Made by a program: the position numbers and the translations under genes. From Bolinopsis microptera (lineage: Eukaryota; Ctenophora; Tentaculata; Lobata; Bolinopsidae): DNA of 64,000 nt. Positions 1-12,417 of the stretch are shown here, in pieces. The notes under the pieces are model-generated. The model made no database searches and was not told the origin of the DNA. It worked only from the letters and a program-made list of their open reading frames with translations. Location: assembly GCF_026151205.1 (NCBI RefSeq), contig NC_087072.1, forward strand, positions 13,492,169 to 13,556,168, read 5' to 3'. Position 1 is the stretch's first letter; each line of letters begins with the position of its first letter.

Positions 1-1
1 T

Positions 2-2419
2 AGAGACATCCACAAGGGTACATGGCGGTCTCCTAACGGGTTAACTGTGAATCAAATAGATCATATTTGTATTAGTGGACGATTCCAACACTCGCTACTC
101 GATGTTAAGGTATGTCGTGGGGCTGACATTGGTTCAGATCACTATCTTGTTCGTGGACGGCTGCAAATCAAACTGCAGTCGGTAGCTAAGATCACTGCTA
201 AAAGGCACGATGTGCCTGCTATCGAACATTTGCGAAACTCGTCTAAGGTTCAAGAGTACAATGTGGCTCTTCAGAACCGTTTTGATTGTCTGGCTAATGA
301 GGTCAACCTTGAGGTCATGTGGGATAATTTCAAGCAGACAGTCACTGATGTCTCGATGGAAGTGCTTGGAAAGCGTCCCCGGAAGGTTAAAGAACAAAAC
401 CTTTCGCAAACCTCTAAGAACTTGATAGAGCAACGGGGAATGTTCAAACGGAGGGATCCCACTTCAAACGTCAATAGATCAGCCTACTCTAAGCTTAATA
501 AATTAGTTAAGAAAAGTTGTAAAATTGACGACAACAACTGGGCTACTAAAATAGCGACTGATCTAGAGGAGGCTTCTAAGAAAGGCCAGCAAAGGGAAGT
601 TTGGGATAAGATAAAGAAGATTTCTGGGAAAAAGAAGAAGAAAGTGGGTATGTCAGTTAGGGATAAGGATGGTCATTTTATTACAGACCCGGACAGTCAG
701 AAGGAAAGGTGGAAGGAGCACTTTACTGAGCTCTTAAATCCTCCACTATCGGATGCCAATCTTGATGACCTCGATGGTGTGCCCTCACAACCGAGTTTTG
801 ACTACCTTTCTTGTTCTGATGGACCTCCTTCTAGAGATGAGATTAGTTATGCTCTAAAGAAACTGAAGAACTGCAAAAGTGCAGGGGTTGATGAGATAAC
901 TAATGAACAACTTAAGTATGGTGGAAGTGCTCTTGTTGGCCAACTAGAGCTACTGTTTAAAAAGGTATGGGAGGAAGAGGTGATCCCTGAGGATTGGCTT
1001 AAAGGTGTTATAGTGGTTATCGGAAAGAAGGGAGACACCTCATACTGCTGCAATAATAGGGGTATAACTCTTAGGGCAACGTCTTCTAAGGTTCTTCAAA
1101 TGGTTCTTCTTAAGAGGCTGGATGTTGGAATGGAGTGTCTTCTTAGGGAAAATCAGTGTGGGTTCAGACGGAACCGCTCATGTATTGATCAGATTTATTC
1201 CATCCGCACCATTATTCACAACTGCATTGAGTTTAACATTCCACTTTATGTTAATTTCATTGATTTTAAGGCAGCGTTTGATTCCATCAGAAGAGAGTTT
1301 ATTTGGTCAAGCATGAGACACTATGGACTTCCTGAGAAATATGTTAGAATCTTTCAGGCATTCTTCAACGGAACCATGAGTGCTGTCAGGGTTAATGGTG
1401 AAATGTCTGATTGGTTCTCTGTTAATTCGGGCACTGGACAGGGTGATATCCAGGGCCCCCCTGTATTTAATTTTTGTCTGAACTTTGGAATCTTTTTGGC
1501 CGAGGTTCACAAGGCAATCAGTCATGGTGCTGTACTGCAAAAGGAACTAAAGGGTGCAGATGAAAAAGTTATCATGGACAGTGACTACGCTGATGATCTG
1601 GCAGTGATGGACAATACTGAAGAAGGGCTGCAAGAGTCCACTGATCTTATAGCTTATTACACCTCTTATGCTGGGTTGAAGATCAACGCTAAAAAGACAC
1701 AATGCATGGCGATCAGCAAGTGTGCGTCCCAGCGACCTTACACCGAAAGAGACAGTATAAAGCTAACAGTGGAGGGAGAACCTGTTGAACAGGTCAGCAA
1801 CTTTGTTTATCTTGGTGCCAACATCAGTGGGGATGGTACCATTGACCGAGATCTTGACATCAGGATCCAGCGTGCTAATGGTGCGTTCCATCAGCTTTGG
1901 AAGATATGGAACAGTCGAACTATAAGAACGCCCACCAAGATCCGTATCTACAAGGCTGCTGTTATTACTATTCTGTTATATGGAGCCGAAGTGTGGAACA
2001 CAACAAAGAAGCAGATGAAACGGTTTGAGGTCTTCCATCTGACCTCCCTGAGAAGAATCTTGAAGATAAAGTGGTTCTTCCATGTCTCCAATGAAGAAGT
2101 TCTCAGGCGTGCTGGAATTAAGTCTATCGAAACTTTCATCGGTGCGGCTAGACTAAGGTGGTACGGACATGTTGTCAGAATGCCAGAGACGCGGTTTCCC
2201 AATTTCTTACTGGATTGGAAACCAAACTATGGAAAGAGACTGAGAGGACGACCCCGCAAAGGCTGGATGGCCTGTGTACTCGAGGATGCGGCTGAATTTA
2301 CAGGTGTCGATAACATCAGCAGAGATGCAGTAAAACAGTTGGCTCTAAAGCGAGTGGAATGGAGGAACATGTTACGCCGTAGACGAGATGTGTGTGATGC
2401 AGGCCACTCCAACGACTAG
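2..2419 (+). mobile_element. RTE-like LINE ORF2 (endonuclease C-terminus, reverse transcriptase, C-terminal domain), 5' end cut by window
   Basis: The reading frame is open from base 2 to the TAG at 2417-2419, so the ORF starts before the window. The first residues carry the end of an APE-type endonuclease (NQIDHICISGR, then the catalytic SDH in GSDHYLV). The reverse transcriptase follows: GFRRNRSCIDQIYSIR, FIDFKAAFDS (first catalytic Asp), GTGQGDIQGPP, and YADD at about 1587-1598 (catalytic Asp pair). The C-terminal part has LLYGAEVW, RLRWYGHVVRM and GRPRKGW, typical of RTE-clade and related LINE proteins ('craniofacial development protein 2-like'). There is almost no 3' UTR: a short shared tail (GGAGGAGACCT) runs into TATATATA/GAATTAAT simple sequence, as in RTE elements. 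No stop or frameshift is seen, so the element may be young. It acts in retrotransposition by target-primed reverse transcription. Confidence 0.93.
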
Positions 2420-5400
2420 GAGGAGACCTCTTCATGTAGCATGTGTATGTATATATATAATGAATTAATGAATGGAGCGACCCTACAAAGGAGCATATCT
2501 CGTTTGTATTTTCCAGTACGGCCACAGCTTCCTTTCAAGCTTTCAGTATTTCACTGCAGCATAGTTGGGACGCAATGCCGAATAAATGAACATGTGTCAC
2601 TTTCGAGGCTGTAATGAGAGCCTCTACCGTTCACATCATGGTGGTGGCTTTCTTTCAGCTTTAAAATGTTGGCACAGTGTAGGATTACAACTCGCTATTC
2701 TGGACAAGTACCCAGGTGGAATAGCTCGTTTTAACGGACTGAGCTACTGGGACAATCATATCAGTCAGTTTGTTATACAAGCACTGTTAGCAGTTTTAAA
2801 TGTCAACAAATATTCTGAACTTACCTTAACGAGAAGTAGATCATCATAAGAAAGGGAATAATGATCCTGTTTAGCCAATCCGAAGGCTCGTCAATAGCAT
2901 GCTTGGTCTGGGCGTTTCCCTTCGAGAGTGCATGATTCAAGTCGAGATACAAATAAAACATACCTTCTGTTATTAAGGATTAGAATGTTGATGTTATTTA
3001 TCTGATGATATCGTTATCAAGAAATTATCGAAGTTAAGTTGGATAAGATATAAATTGGCTACTTTGATATCAGCGGTCGAAGATTCTGATCTCAAATAAA
3101 AATAGTTTTGTCGTTGTTAGAAAAACGTAAAACAAAACCTCGAGTTAAACGATACTATAAGCCATCGTCTTAGTTTTCGATATTCAACGTTGAAATAATG
3201 AATGCGATGTCACGAACAGGAAATTGCAGTTTTGGAGTTTAGTCCAACTGTCAAAGGCCCGATTTGAGAAAATGGTATGTCTTTCAACTTAGGCAAAGAT
3301 TAGCTGTATAAATACTTAAGTACTTTTTGTAATAACGATTTGAATAATAATATATCACATCCTTTGCTAGACGGAGCTTTGATCTTTGATCTTGATGGTT
3401 TATGAGCGTTAATAGCGTCATTTAAGTTCTGCTTCTTGTGTGTAAAAATCACTTTATCTTGAAAAAGGAATAAAGACAGGCTTGTTCCGCCCCACGGCCG
3501 TATATTATATAACTATAACTCATATAACTATTATAAGTATGATAAACGCATGTGAAAAGGATTGAACTTTATAATGATATTTCAAGACGTTCAAATTAAG
3601 GTTTGAAATGTCGGCCATTCTGTCAATAACTTAATTAACACCACAGTTTTATTCAATACAAGTAGAACAATGTCTACAAATAGAACAATGCCTCAAATTC
3701 GGATTCTATAGAATCCGTGATAGATACCGCGAGGTTTGTTTATTCATACCCTTGTAATTATAATATAGGTAGCATTCTCTACGCTAGGTTAAGGTAGCCT
3801 ATGAATTATAAAGATTAATTAGTTGGTCATGGTTATTAAGTATTCTAGATGCGCTAGCAGCTGATATTAGCCGATTATAGTTATAAAATAGCTGGTCGTG
3901 CAAATGAAACATCCGAACTAAACTAAAGCAATTTATCACAAGCTCCAAAAATAGGAATTTATATTATTGTTTCTTGACTCAACCGAAACATTAAAAAGAG
4001 GATCATACTTTTCACCGATGTAGTCACTACGTTACGCCTACGGTATAACAGCGTGATTCACATAAACAATAACAGTGCAGTGAGTTACTTATAACCTTAT
4101 AACAAGCGTTAGGAAGTTAGGAGTACAGTTGTTGTTAGAGCTTTGTTGTTGTACAAATACTCAAATACCCAATTATAGCTTAATATATCAGTGTAAGCAG
4201 ATCATTATTCGGTTACAGTCAAACCCGATACCTGGAGCGCTAGACGCTAACTTTTATAACAAACAGTAGTAACAGTATTTGCCAAATGTCTGATGTCTGA
4301 TGTCCTGTGTCCATGATGTAGGTCATGATCCTCTATGTTTTAACATATTTGAACATTCTTTAAGATTAAGGTCCAGGCTCAAAATCCTATATTTTCAGAA
4401 AAACACAAATATTATCCCTGCATCAGTTGAACTATAATAGAGGTGAACTATAAAGGCTACAACAGGAATAACACCAAGCTGGCGATATATATTGACCACT
4501 ACAATATCACACATACTATAGACTTTGCAAATGATAAGCTGCGATAGCTTGCGGAGTGTCTTCTTCGATATCAAGCTCCAGGTGAAACGTGGATAAGCTG
4601 CTGTCTGACTTGTGAGATTCAACAAACGATCTACTTACAGTTATACATCGATATCTGGCCTCAATCCGTCTGCAGAGCAGTGATAATTACGTGTTCGTTA
4701 CTGTCTCGACTGTAATCACTAGTTAAAATCTCTGCAATCAGTTAATTAAGCCGTAATTAATCAGCATTTCGTAAACATCCGACTAAAAATAGTCTAAAAC
4801 CAAAACGTTCCTTCGTTCGTAAAACTAAACATGGAATAGGCATCCAGACCTGTGCTGGGGCATCTCATAAAATTGGCTAATGAAGAAATCCAAATCTAAA
4901 TAAAGGTATAGTCCGAGCTCGGAGCTGATAACCCGCGGAGCCAAGAAGAGGTTTATAAGGCAAATGCAAGGTAAATATTCCAATTATGACGCAAATTCAG
5001 TACAAAAAGCAAAATTTAGAACGTATTAGTCTGTATTCAAAAGAAACGAACATGTAAAATATAAATATAATATATCCTATATGTAACGTAAATATATTCT
5101 ACGTGTAACGTATATTCTACGTGTAACGTAGGCAGAAGGTATGCATCCTAGTGAAAGGTATGTGACCTAGTAAAAGGTGTATTTATCCTAGTAAAATGTC
5201 ACCCAAAATAAAGGAAGAAGGGAGCAAGTAATGATCCAGGTTATAAGCTGTGGAGTAGGAGATATTGTGTACAAATCGGGCAGGACGAAGGCACTTGATA
5301 CAATAACAATAAGTGACACTGACAGGTGATAGCCACCCGCCAATCTGCTAATTATGCCCAAATATGGTATGATAGAGCTTGCTGTCCCTGGGTGAACTAC

Positions 5401-5569
5401 AATTGCTCCTCCTGACGAGTAATTATATCAGCCAGCTGCAATCCACCAGTCGACCATGAATAAAGGGGTGCCAATTTGACAAGAGGTCGCTAAGCCTAAA
5501 AAGGACTCTACACCAAGTACGGCAGATAAGATATAGAAGAGGGTGAACCATTTTTATCAGGTTTATGTC
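2420..5569. other. Gene-free AT-rich DNA
   Basis: No convincing coding exon or RNA gene was found. An open frame at 2586-2849 has no recognisable motif or splice context. The rest has dispersed stops in all frames and no clear repeat structure. Confidence 0.5.
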
Positions 5570-5571
5570 TA

Positions 5572-6428
5572 CCTTATCGGACCTTATTTGGACGGACATT
5601 ACATGAACGGACATAATTATGAACGGACATTAATATGAACACTCGAAGGCATTCAAAACCATCAAAAATCCGAATCTTTTTCAATTTTTTTGACGTTTTT
5701 TAAATTTCAGCAAATTATTTATAAATCCATTTTTTATACAGTAAGTAAGAAAAGCAGTCATTAAGCAGTAAAAATGTTAAAATATGTGTACATGATTAGT
5801 GTCTAATATCACATATCATCTTCATCAAATGGGTTTTCGTGCATGAAATAGTCCATGCTTAAAGTATCAGTGATTTCTAGCTTTATCATTATGGACACCT
5901 TTTCAAGCCATTCGGCGTGAAGTGGTTTTATCTTAGACAACTTTAGGTTAACCTTAACATCACGTGGAGCTTTCCTAGCACTGTTTCATTACCGCCCCGA
6001 GTAATATGAACTATAACAACGTCGGACAATGTCCTTGGCAACACGATTTACCGTAATATATAGTCATAGAGGCTGGAACAAGTTTTTCATGTTGGCGGGG
6101 ACTAGTTCATGAACTATTTTGTTGAGTGCCATAATTTTGTTGACTTTTTTCCGCCAAGTGACCCTAGTAATAGTAGTAGTAGTAGAGTTTTCTATGCCTC
6201 CAGGAGACCAAGGAGAACCTTTCCGTCGTTAACTTACGGCACAATAAAGTTCTCAAACTTGTCATATTCTGGACAAAAAGTTTGAAATGGAAAAATGTTT
6301 GAAAAAATTTCAACGGACTTTAACTTGGACGGACATTAATTGAACGGACTTTATTTGAACGGACATTAAGATGAACGCTAGGACCTCCAGCGTTCAAGTA
6401 ATGTCCGTCCAAATAAGGTCCGATAAGG
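5572..6428. mobile_element. Non-autonomous DNA transposon/MITE with 37-bp terminal inverted repeats, TA target duplication
   Basis: The left end at 5572-5608 begins CCTTATCGGACCTTATTTGG. The right end at 6392-6428 is its inverted complement over 37 bp with one mismatch. The element is flanked on both sides by TA (5570-5571 and 6429-6430). GAACGGACATT/GGACGGACATT motifs recur just inside both ends as subterminal repeats. The 857-bp interior has no long ORF. A TA duplication is usual for Tc1/mariner-type and some other superfamilies. The TIR is not one I recognise, so the superfamily is left open. Confidence 0.85.
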
Positions 6429-6821
6429 TAGTTAGTTAATTAGATACGGAGACAAAAGACTGCAGTGTGCAGATTCGTTGATTAGTTTATACTAATGAGA
6501 GCGCTTGATTCGACACTCAAGGCTCGACCGGGACCGCTTTTATGGCCGGGACCGGGACTGGAGAAAAGTGGTCGTGGCTAACACAAATTTTACTTCCAAT
6601 ATTTTTTGATCCTTTAACGTATAATTGCGTTAGGTGTATTCAAACAATAATATCCTATCCTAGTAACTTGGTTGATCAGTATATTAAACTTCTAGGACAT
6701 TATAGATTCTTATTTTAGCGTAAAACATAGTATACTGGTATTTGGTTATCAATATTCCATATTATATCTATTAGAGTCTGAGTACTGAGGAGTCGTTGCA
6801 TGGTTTTTCAGTGCGACTACT

Positions 6822-7881
6822 TTAAGTTTACCTACAAAGCAGCTGTGTTTATTTGTAGAAAGAAATCTCAGAGTTCCTGATCTCAAAGTCCAAGCTATAG
6901 AGGAGGGCTTTCGATAAAGAAGGAGTACAATAATCAGTGCGGATAGTGATATCGGCCAGGTGCAGGTAAGCAGTGATACTGACGATTCAGTCAGAGAGAT
7001 TAACGATGATGCAGTGACTCGGAACCTACTCCTACGCAATACTTCAGACGGGCCCGGATCTCCGAACAATGTGGTAAGGAACGAGGTGACCAAATATTTG
7101 AAAGAAAAGCTGGAGTTTTCCCTACATATATTACGGATGATTGCGAAACAAAGTCATTGAAGTTTAGGCAGGGATAATTTACAACTCTGGAACTATTTTG
7201 GCCTTGATAATTGGCGAGAAAGAAAATCAAATGGACTGTAAGTGTACATGTGTTTTAGGGCGAATTTTACAGTACCTGCCTGAACCCAATTTATGATAAC
7301 GCCTATGATCTAAATTGTTTTGGAATAGCTGACACCCGTATTGCAATCTAAATTATAATATAGCACAGCCACAAGTAGGGGAGATGACTTGGAGAAATTT
7401 GCGTTTGAACTGGTTCAAATCGTCAACAAATGAAATTATTGGTAAATTTTTGTTCCAGTCAAAGGTCTGCTCGCGCTGAATTATCATAACACTGGAAAAT
7501 TAAAAACAGAGTAATGACTTAAATAGTCTCTAAATGGCATAAATTGTGGTCTCTTTTATAAATCAATGAACCATAATTTAAATTTACTTTGCCTACAAAG
7601 CAGCTGTGTTTATTTGTAAAGCTAGAAATCTCGAGCGGCCAAATCTCAAGTTCCTGATCTCATTAAGTCCAAGCTTGAGGAATGCAATAATCAGTGCGGA
7701 TAGTGATATCGAGCATGTGGTAAGCAGTGATACTGACGACTCAGTCAGAGAGATTGACGATAATGCAGCGACTTTGAACTTACTCCTACGTAATAAGGCA
7801 ATACTTCAGACAGGCCCGGATCTCCAAACAATGTGGTAAGGAACGAGGTGACCAAATATTTGAAGGAAAAGCTGAAGCCCC
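6822..7881. repeat. Internal duplication within the hAT element (two ~290-bp copies)
   Basis: The copies lie at about 6822-7115 and 7588-7881, in the same orientation. Both contain ACCTACAAAGCAGCTGTGTT-like sequence, a segment reading SDTDDSVREI, and GTGACCAAATATTTGAA. They differ by scattered substitutions and small indels. About 470 bp of unrelated AT-rich sequence separates them. The duplicated part codes for the acidic region before the dimerisation domain. Confidence 0.75.
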
Positions 7882-8095
7882 AGAGATGTGATCCCTTCTG
7901 GCAAAAAAATCACACTTTGAACCCCAGCTGAGCCAGCTTGTCCGGATCTATCTGTGTCCACCTCCTTCCTCAGTCGCAAGTGAGGGAGCTTTCAAGGTGG
8001 CGAAAATCATTGCAGAGGATAACAGACTGAGCCTCCGGCCGGACATCGTAGAAATAAACGTTTTTCTTAAATGGAACTTAAGAGCAATAAAATAA
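7850..8095 (+). pseudogene. hAT transposase C-terminal dimerisation domain, frameshifted
   Basis: From 7919 the frame reads LSQLVRIYLCPPPSSVASEG, followed by AFKVAKIIAEDNRLSLRP, VEINVFLKWNL and a TAA at 8093-8095. This is the classic hAT dimerisation motif (PxLxxLARxYLxxPxSSVxSERxFS, with R/N/L rich spacing and FLKxNL at the end). The segment just upstream (VTKYLKEKLK, CDPFWQKN, the usual YLxE...DPLxWW stretch) is in another frame. A run of seven A at about 7904-7910 marks the likely one-base frameshift. It is the decayed remnant of the transposase of the surrounding element. Confidence 0.85.
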
Positions 8096-8576
8096 TAAAT
8101 AGATCAGCTCAAGTCCCGCCTGATGGTTACCTGGCCCTGAACAGTCTGAAGATAGACTATACTCATGATGATCTAGAGTCTGATGAAGAGGGCAGTAAGA
8201 ATTTACTGACGAATCAGACGATGAGGACGTTACGTATCGTAGCATTCATTCTCCCGCCCCATCAAAACGGCACTTAACTCAAACACTCCAACCCTGGTGT
8301 CCTCTACGAATTACAAGCACAAGCACAGCTCACTCCAACAAACCAGCAACCACTCCAACTCTGTTTTGTTGATTAATTGGTTAAGAATTTTGCTTTGAAT
8401 TTAAGTTTTTCGAAACATGTTAATGTTTTAGATTTTTATTCATTTGTACGAACAGTTTTTCAATAGTTTAACAAAAATTAGCGAAATATTAGCAAAAATC
8501 TAGAAAAAAATCCAGGTTTGGCATTTTGACCGGGACTGGGATTAAGTCTGGATCCCGGTCGAGCCTTGGAGACACT

Positions 8577-10532
8577 TAAACTTGTGGTAGTCAAATAAAT
8601 GCTATACTATACGTTACGTTGCGGAATGTTAAAATATGTACCTATCCGAAATCTCTTTCTCTCAAGGTTAAACGGAATTTCAACTCAAGAAACATACAGT
8701 TCATCTAAGATTGAAGTCTCGTTCGAACAGTGCTGAGCTTTATATTACGTTTCTTAACCTTAGTTACAATGGGAATATGACAAAGACTGGGTCTAGTGTG
8801 TCTCCGACGCTCTAGATGACATTTAGTCTGACCAATTTACTTTTTTGTTCAGACAAAATGCTTCTGCTTGGTTCAATTATTCATAGCATTCATGAGGCCA
8901 TGCTATTTTGTCCATTAGCAACATTAGTATTACGCAGGTTGCAGATCGAAACATGTTTCATGTGTTCCGGATAAATTCTTGGCGTTCTGGTAAATAATTT
9001 TAAATGGTTACCACAGTACTGGCACTTGCTGACTTGCGGCCATCAAGTTTATATCACAAAAATCACAGCGTTTCGGGTTAAATATATTTTAACTAACTAA
9101 TATCATCAGAAAGTTTACTTTAAATCTAGAATATACTATTTTAAAACAGTTTTAAAATGCAGGGAAAAACAATACCCCTGCTAACATTCTGATGAATTTT
9201 GCACTCGAAAGTTGCCAGCACTTTCATACAAAGATGTCAAGTTTAAGGAATAGGAGCACGAGGAAAGAGGTATTTGGAACTCCGTTCCACAACAGATTTT
9301 CGTGACGTATAAATAGATATATAATAATAGTATACATTTACAGACTCAAAAACACAAATTTAACTGATAAAGTGGTCAGTTGTAGAATGTAGATGGACCC
9401 AGGATAAATAGGACTTAGGAAACACCTAGGAAGATTTTTGAATAGAAGCTTGTATGCCGTTTCCTTGACCGAAATTTGACAGTTTTTACTGAATTTTTAC
9501 CAGTGACCAATCAGTGAGGTCAGTGTGAGTGACTCAAGTCACAATCGAGGTAGTAGAAGCTGAATAACCGGAGAAATTATGAAAATTTCATACAGGTAGG
9601 ACATTTTAGGATTTCAGCTTTCCTCGACCCAAATTTCACTGTTTTAACCCAATCTTTCTTGACTGACCAATTAATGAGTTCACTGTGGATGACACAAGAC
9701 ACGATCGAGATACCCAAAGTTAGATTACCAAAGAAAGCTCTGATAAACAGAAAATATTATTATTCATCCATCTTTTAAATTCGTATACAACCAAATGATA
9801 AATCATCGAAGTGTGGATTATTATACCCATGTTTATTGTTTTGACTTGATTCTCTCAAAGATCGATGAATCTGAACTATAACAGTGATACAGTTTTATCA
9901 AAGTATTAAAAATTAAAGCGAAATATAAGATATCGTTAGGATAAATGTAACATCATGGCAGCTTACTTCAACTTTAATAAATAATTGTCTTATTTCTTAT
10001 CCTGATTCCAGTCATCAATCATGAATTGAATAGCCTATTCGAAATTGAAAAAAGAGTATTTCTTAATTCGTAATGCCTCCCTGAAGTTTCCTTGGTTAAC
10101 CTCAAGATTCCTGGAGACATTTCCTAAAACACTTCTCATTGCTTCAGAGGTGTTGAAATATTTTGTCATTAACTCGTTTAAAAGATTTTCACGCTTAAAG
10201 AATTACTTAGAAAAGGAACGATTTTATACTTTCAAAGTAAAAATTTCATACTTTATTTAGGTTGACGTCGTCCAGCTTCAGCACCGTTTTACTTTTTCGT
10301 GAACCCAGCTCCTTTTGCTTAGAATTGTGAATTGCATTTATTTATTTGTCTCACATGGCATCACTGCGTCAGCCACTATAAACCTTACTCCTAATTACTT
10401 CCTAATTGTTACGAAAATGCCACAATTAGGAGTTAGATTCCTTGAATATTGAAATGGGACTAATTGTAACCATAACGGTACCACCATCCATTATCCAATT
10501 TAACTTGTGATTTTGTGGCTTTTATACTCATA
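8577..10532. other. Gene-free AT-rich DNA
   Basis: No exon with convincing splice context, RNA gene or long repeat was seen in this stretch. Confidence 0.5.
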
Positions 10533-10544
10533 TAAACCACATAC

Positions 10545-11147
10545 AAAGAACTATCAGCTCGAATTCAAAAGGCATCTGGGGCATTCTATCAGCTTAGCAG
10601 TATATGGTACAGTCGCAGCATTAAGACTCCAACTAAAATCAGGATTTACAAAGCGGCTGTGCTCACTATACTGCTTTATGGAAGTGAGGTATGGAATACC
10701 ACACAGACGCAGATGAAAAGATTTGAGGTGTTCCATCATAGATGTCTGAGGAGAATCCTAAAAATCAAATGGTTTTATCATGTATCTAATGCTGATGTAC
10801 TTAAGCGGGCTAACATCGCCCCTGTTGATACTTTCGTACGAGCAGCTAGACTCCGATGGTTTGGCCATGTGGTGAGGATGCCAGAAGAAAGAATACCCAA
10901 CTATCTTCTGCACTGGATCCCAAAGCATGGTAAAAGGTCAAGAGGTAGACCTCGAAAAAACTGGTTGTCATGTGTCCGGGAGGATGCAGCAATCTTCACA
11001 GGTGTCGATAACATCACGATAGAAGATGCAGAACAACAAGCTACAGACAGGGTTCACTGGAGAGGTCTAATACACCGGAGAAAGGAGTTACTATGTGGTG
11101 CAGGCCACTCCAACGACTAGGAGGAGACCTTTTCAAGTACAAGTAAG
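10545..11147 (+). mobile_element. 5'-truncated LINE copy with 12-bp target-site duplication
   Basis: The frame reads from base 10545 (KELSARIQKASG) through LLYGSEVWN, RLRWFGHVVRM and GRPRKNW to the same C-terminus GAGHSND and TAG at 11118-11120 as the LINE at the window start. It matches only the last ~180 codons of that ORF. After the stop come the shared GGAGGAGACCT and an AAGT-type tail. TAAACCACATAC occurs immediately before (10533-10544) and after (11148-11159), which is a target-site duplication. Truncation at the 5' end with a tail and duplication is the normal signature of incomplete target-primed reverse transcription. The remaining frame is open, so insertion is fairly recent. Confidence 0.92.
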
Positions 11148-11188
11148 TAAACCACATACCGCTCCTTAAATTGCAAACTCCTGAAAAA

Positions 11189-11366
11189 ATTAACGCACTG
11201 TAGATCACTATGGCAATGAACTGTAGGTCGCTATGGCAATTAACGCACTGTAGGTCACTATGGCAATGAACTGTAGGTCGCTATGGCAATTAACGCACTG
11301 TAGGTCACTATGGCAATTAACTGTAGGTCGCTATGGCAATTAACGCACTGTAGGTTGCTATGGCAT
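11189..11366. repeat. 50-bp tandem repeat, about 3.5 copies
   Basis: Each unit joins two related halves, ATTAACGCACTGTAGGTCAC + TATGGCA and ATGAACTGTAGGTCGC + TATGGCA. So the 50-bp unit is itself a diverged duplication of a shorter one. Copies differ by single substitutions. Confidence 0.85.
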
Positions 11367-11961
11367 TCAGACGTGCCAATTAATCGCAAAACGCCCCAAG
11401 AACGGGCTAGGTAGCAGCGCTATCTAGAGTGCCAGACTATTTTTCTTTCTACATTTTTCAGATCACTTGAAGGTTATTTCTATTCAGTGCAGATGAAGAC
11501 AAGACTGACTAATCTAGATTAATCCAAGATCTTGCTGACAGATCTGAGTCTGTCCAGCGAGCTCATTTCCCGCTGTCAAGTACGTCTGGTGGTAACCATA
11601 GTAACTCTAGTCTGGACTGCTTCACTGGACAGATTATTAAACTGCCGCCATACCCCCTTCTTATAGTTATATATGACTGCAGGTTTGCTAGAGCTTTTCG
11701 TTTTGTTGCAGCTTCCAGATTTGGCCGTGCTAATAGTTTGTCTTTGAATCTTATTTCACCCTTCATACTTTTGATTTTTGCGGATTGTCCCGTTTCCATG
11801 ATTGCACCTCGACTCGAGTATAAGCTACGTTTTGTATCACTTGTATTGTGGCACTGTACTCTATACTTATATCGTTTGCAGTGTTCGCATCACAGAGCTG
11901 TTTACGGTATATCAATAATATTAAAGGTGTAATTCTAGAGTCTAGACGGTCAGGTAAGTGC

Positions 11962-12018
11962 CTGTACAAGTGTATTTGTACAGGGCCGGTCTGTACAAGT
12001 GTATTTGTACAGGGCCGG
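11962..12018. repeat. 28-bp direct duplication with internal palindrome
   Basis: CTGTACAAGTGTATTTGTAC followed by AGGGCCGG occurs at 11962-11989 and 11991-12018. Each copy contains TGTACAA...TTGTACA, which could form a small hairpin. Confidence 0.8.
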
Positions 12019-12403
12019 GTTGTTGCTTTGTCGCCATTAAGTAAAAGGAGAGGATAATATACGCTCACTAGCTTTATCACTAGTATCTGGCAACCGCTCA
12101 GCGGATATAATTGCAGGTTGTCACGTCGTGTCTGTCTTGACACTGAGTGGCACCTACCTCTTAAGTATACTACTATAATTGTCGTGTGTCCTGTACGTGT
12201 GATGAGTGTGACTTTTACCAATCAAACTGATAGACCTCCTGGGACTGCTAAGAGTTCTATTAAGCCGAATAAAACACGGTTTTATAACACATGTTACATG
12301 CACAGTATAATATAATCATGAATCCTCTATATGTAGGACTATATACCACTGCATAGGAGGTTTTATATGACGTTTTGTCTATGCTCTATGTAGCCGTCCA
12401 TTG

Positions 12404-12417
12404 GTTGCTATGGCAAC
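12404..12417. promoter_or_regulatory. X-box-like (RFX-type) palindrome
   Basis: GTTGCTATGGCAAC matches the bipartite consensus bound by RFX-family factors (GTTGCYATGGNAAC). There is no nearby gene start in this window that it clearly serves, so function is unproven. Confidence 0.4.

Larger units (their letters stand above)
6518..8568 (+). mobile_element. Decayed hAT transposon with TIRs and imperfect 8-bp target duplication
   Basis: The ends are CAAGGCTCGACCGGGA (from 6518) and its inverted complement ending at 8568, with CCGGGACTGG subterminal motifs at both ends. The flanks TCGACACT (6510-6517) and GAGACACT (8569-8576) agree at 6 of 8 positions, as expected of an old 8-bp hAT duplication. 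The interior keeps the transposase C-terminus on the plus strand and an internal duplication of about 290 bp. No intact transposase remains. Confidence 0.85.
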
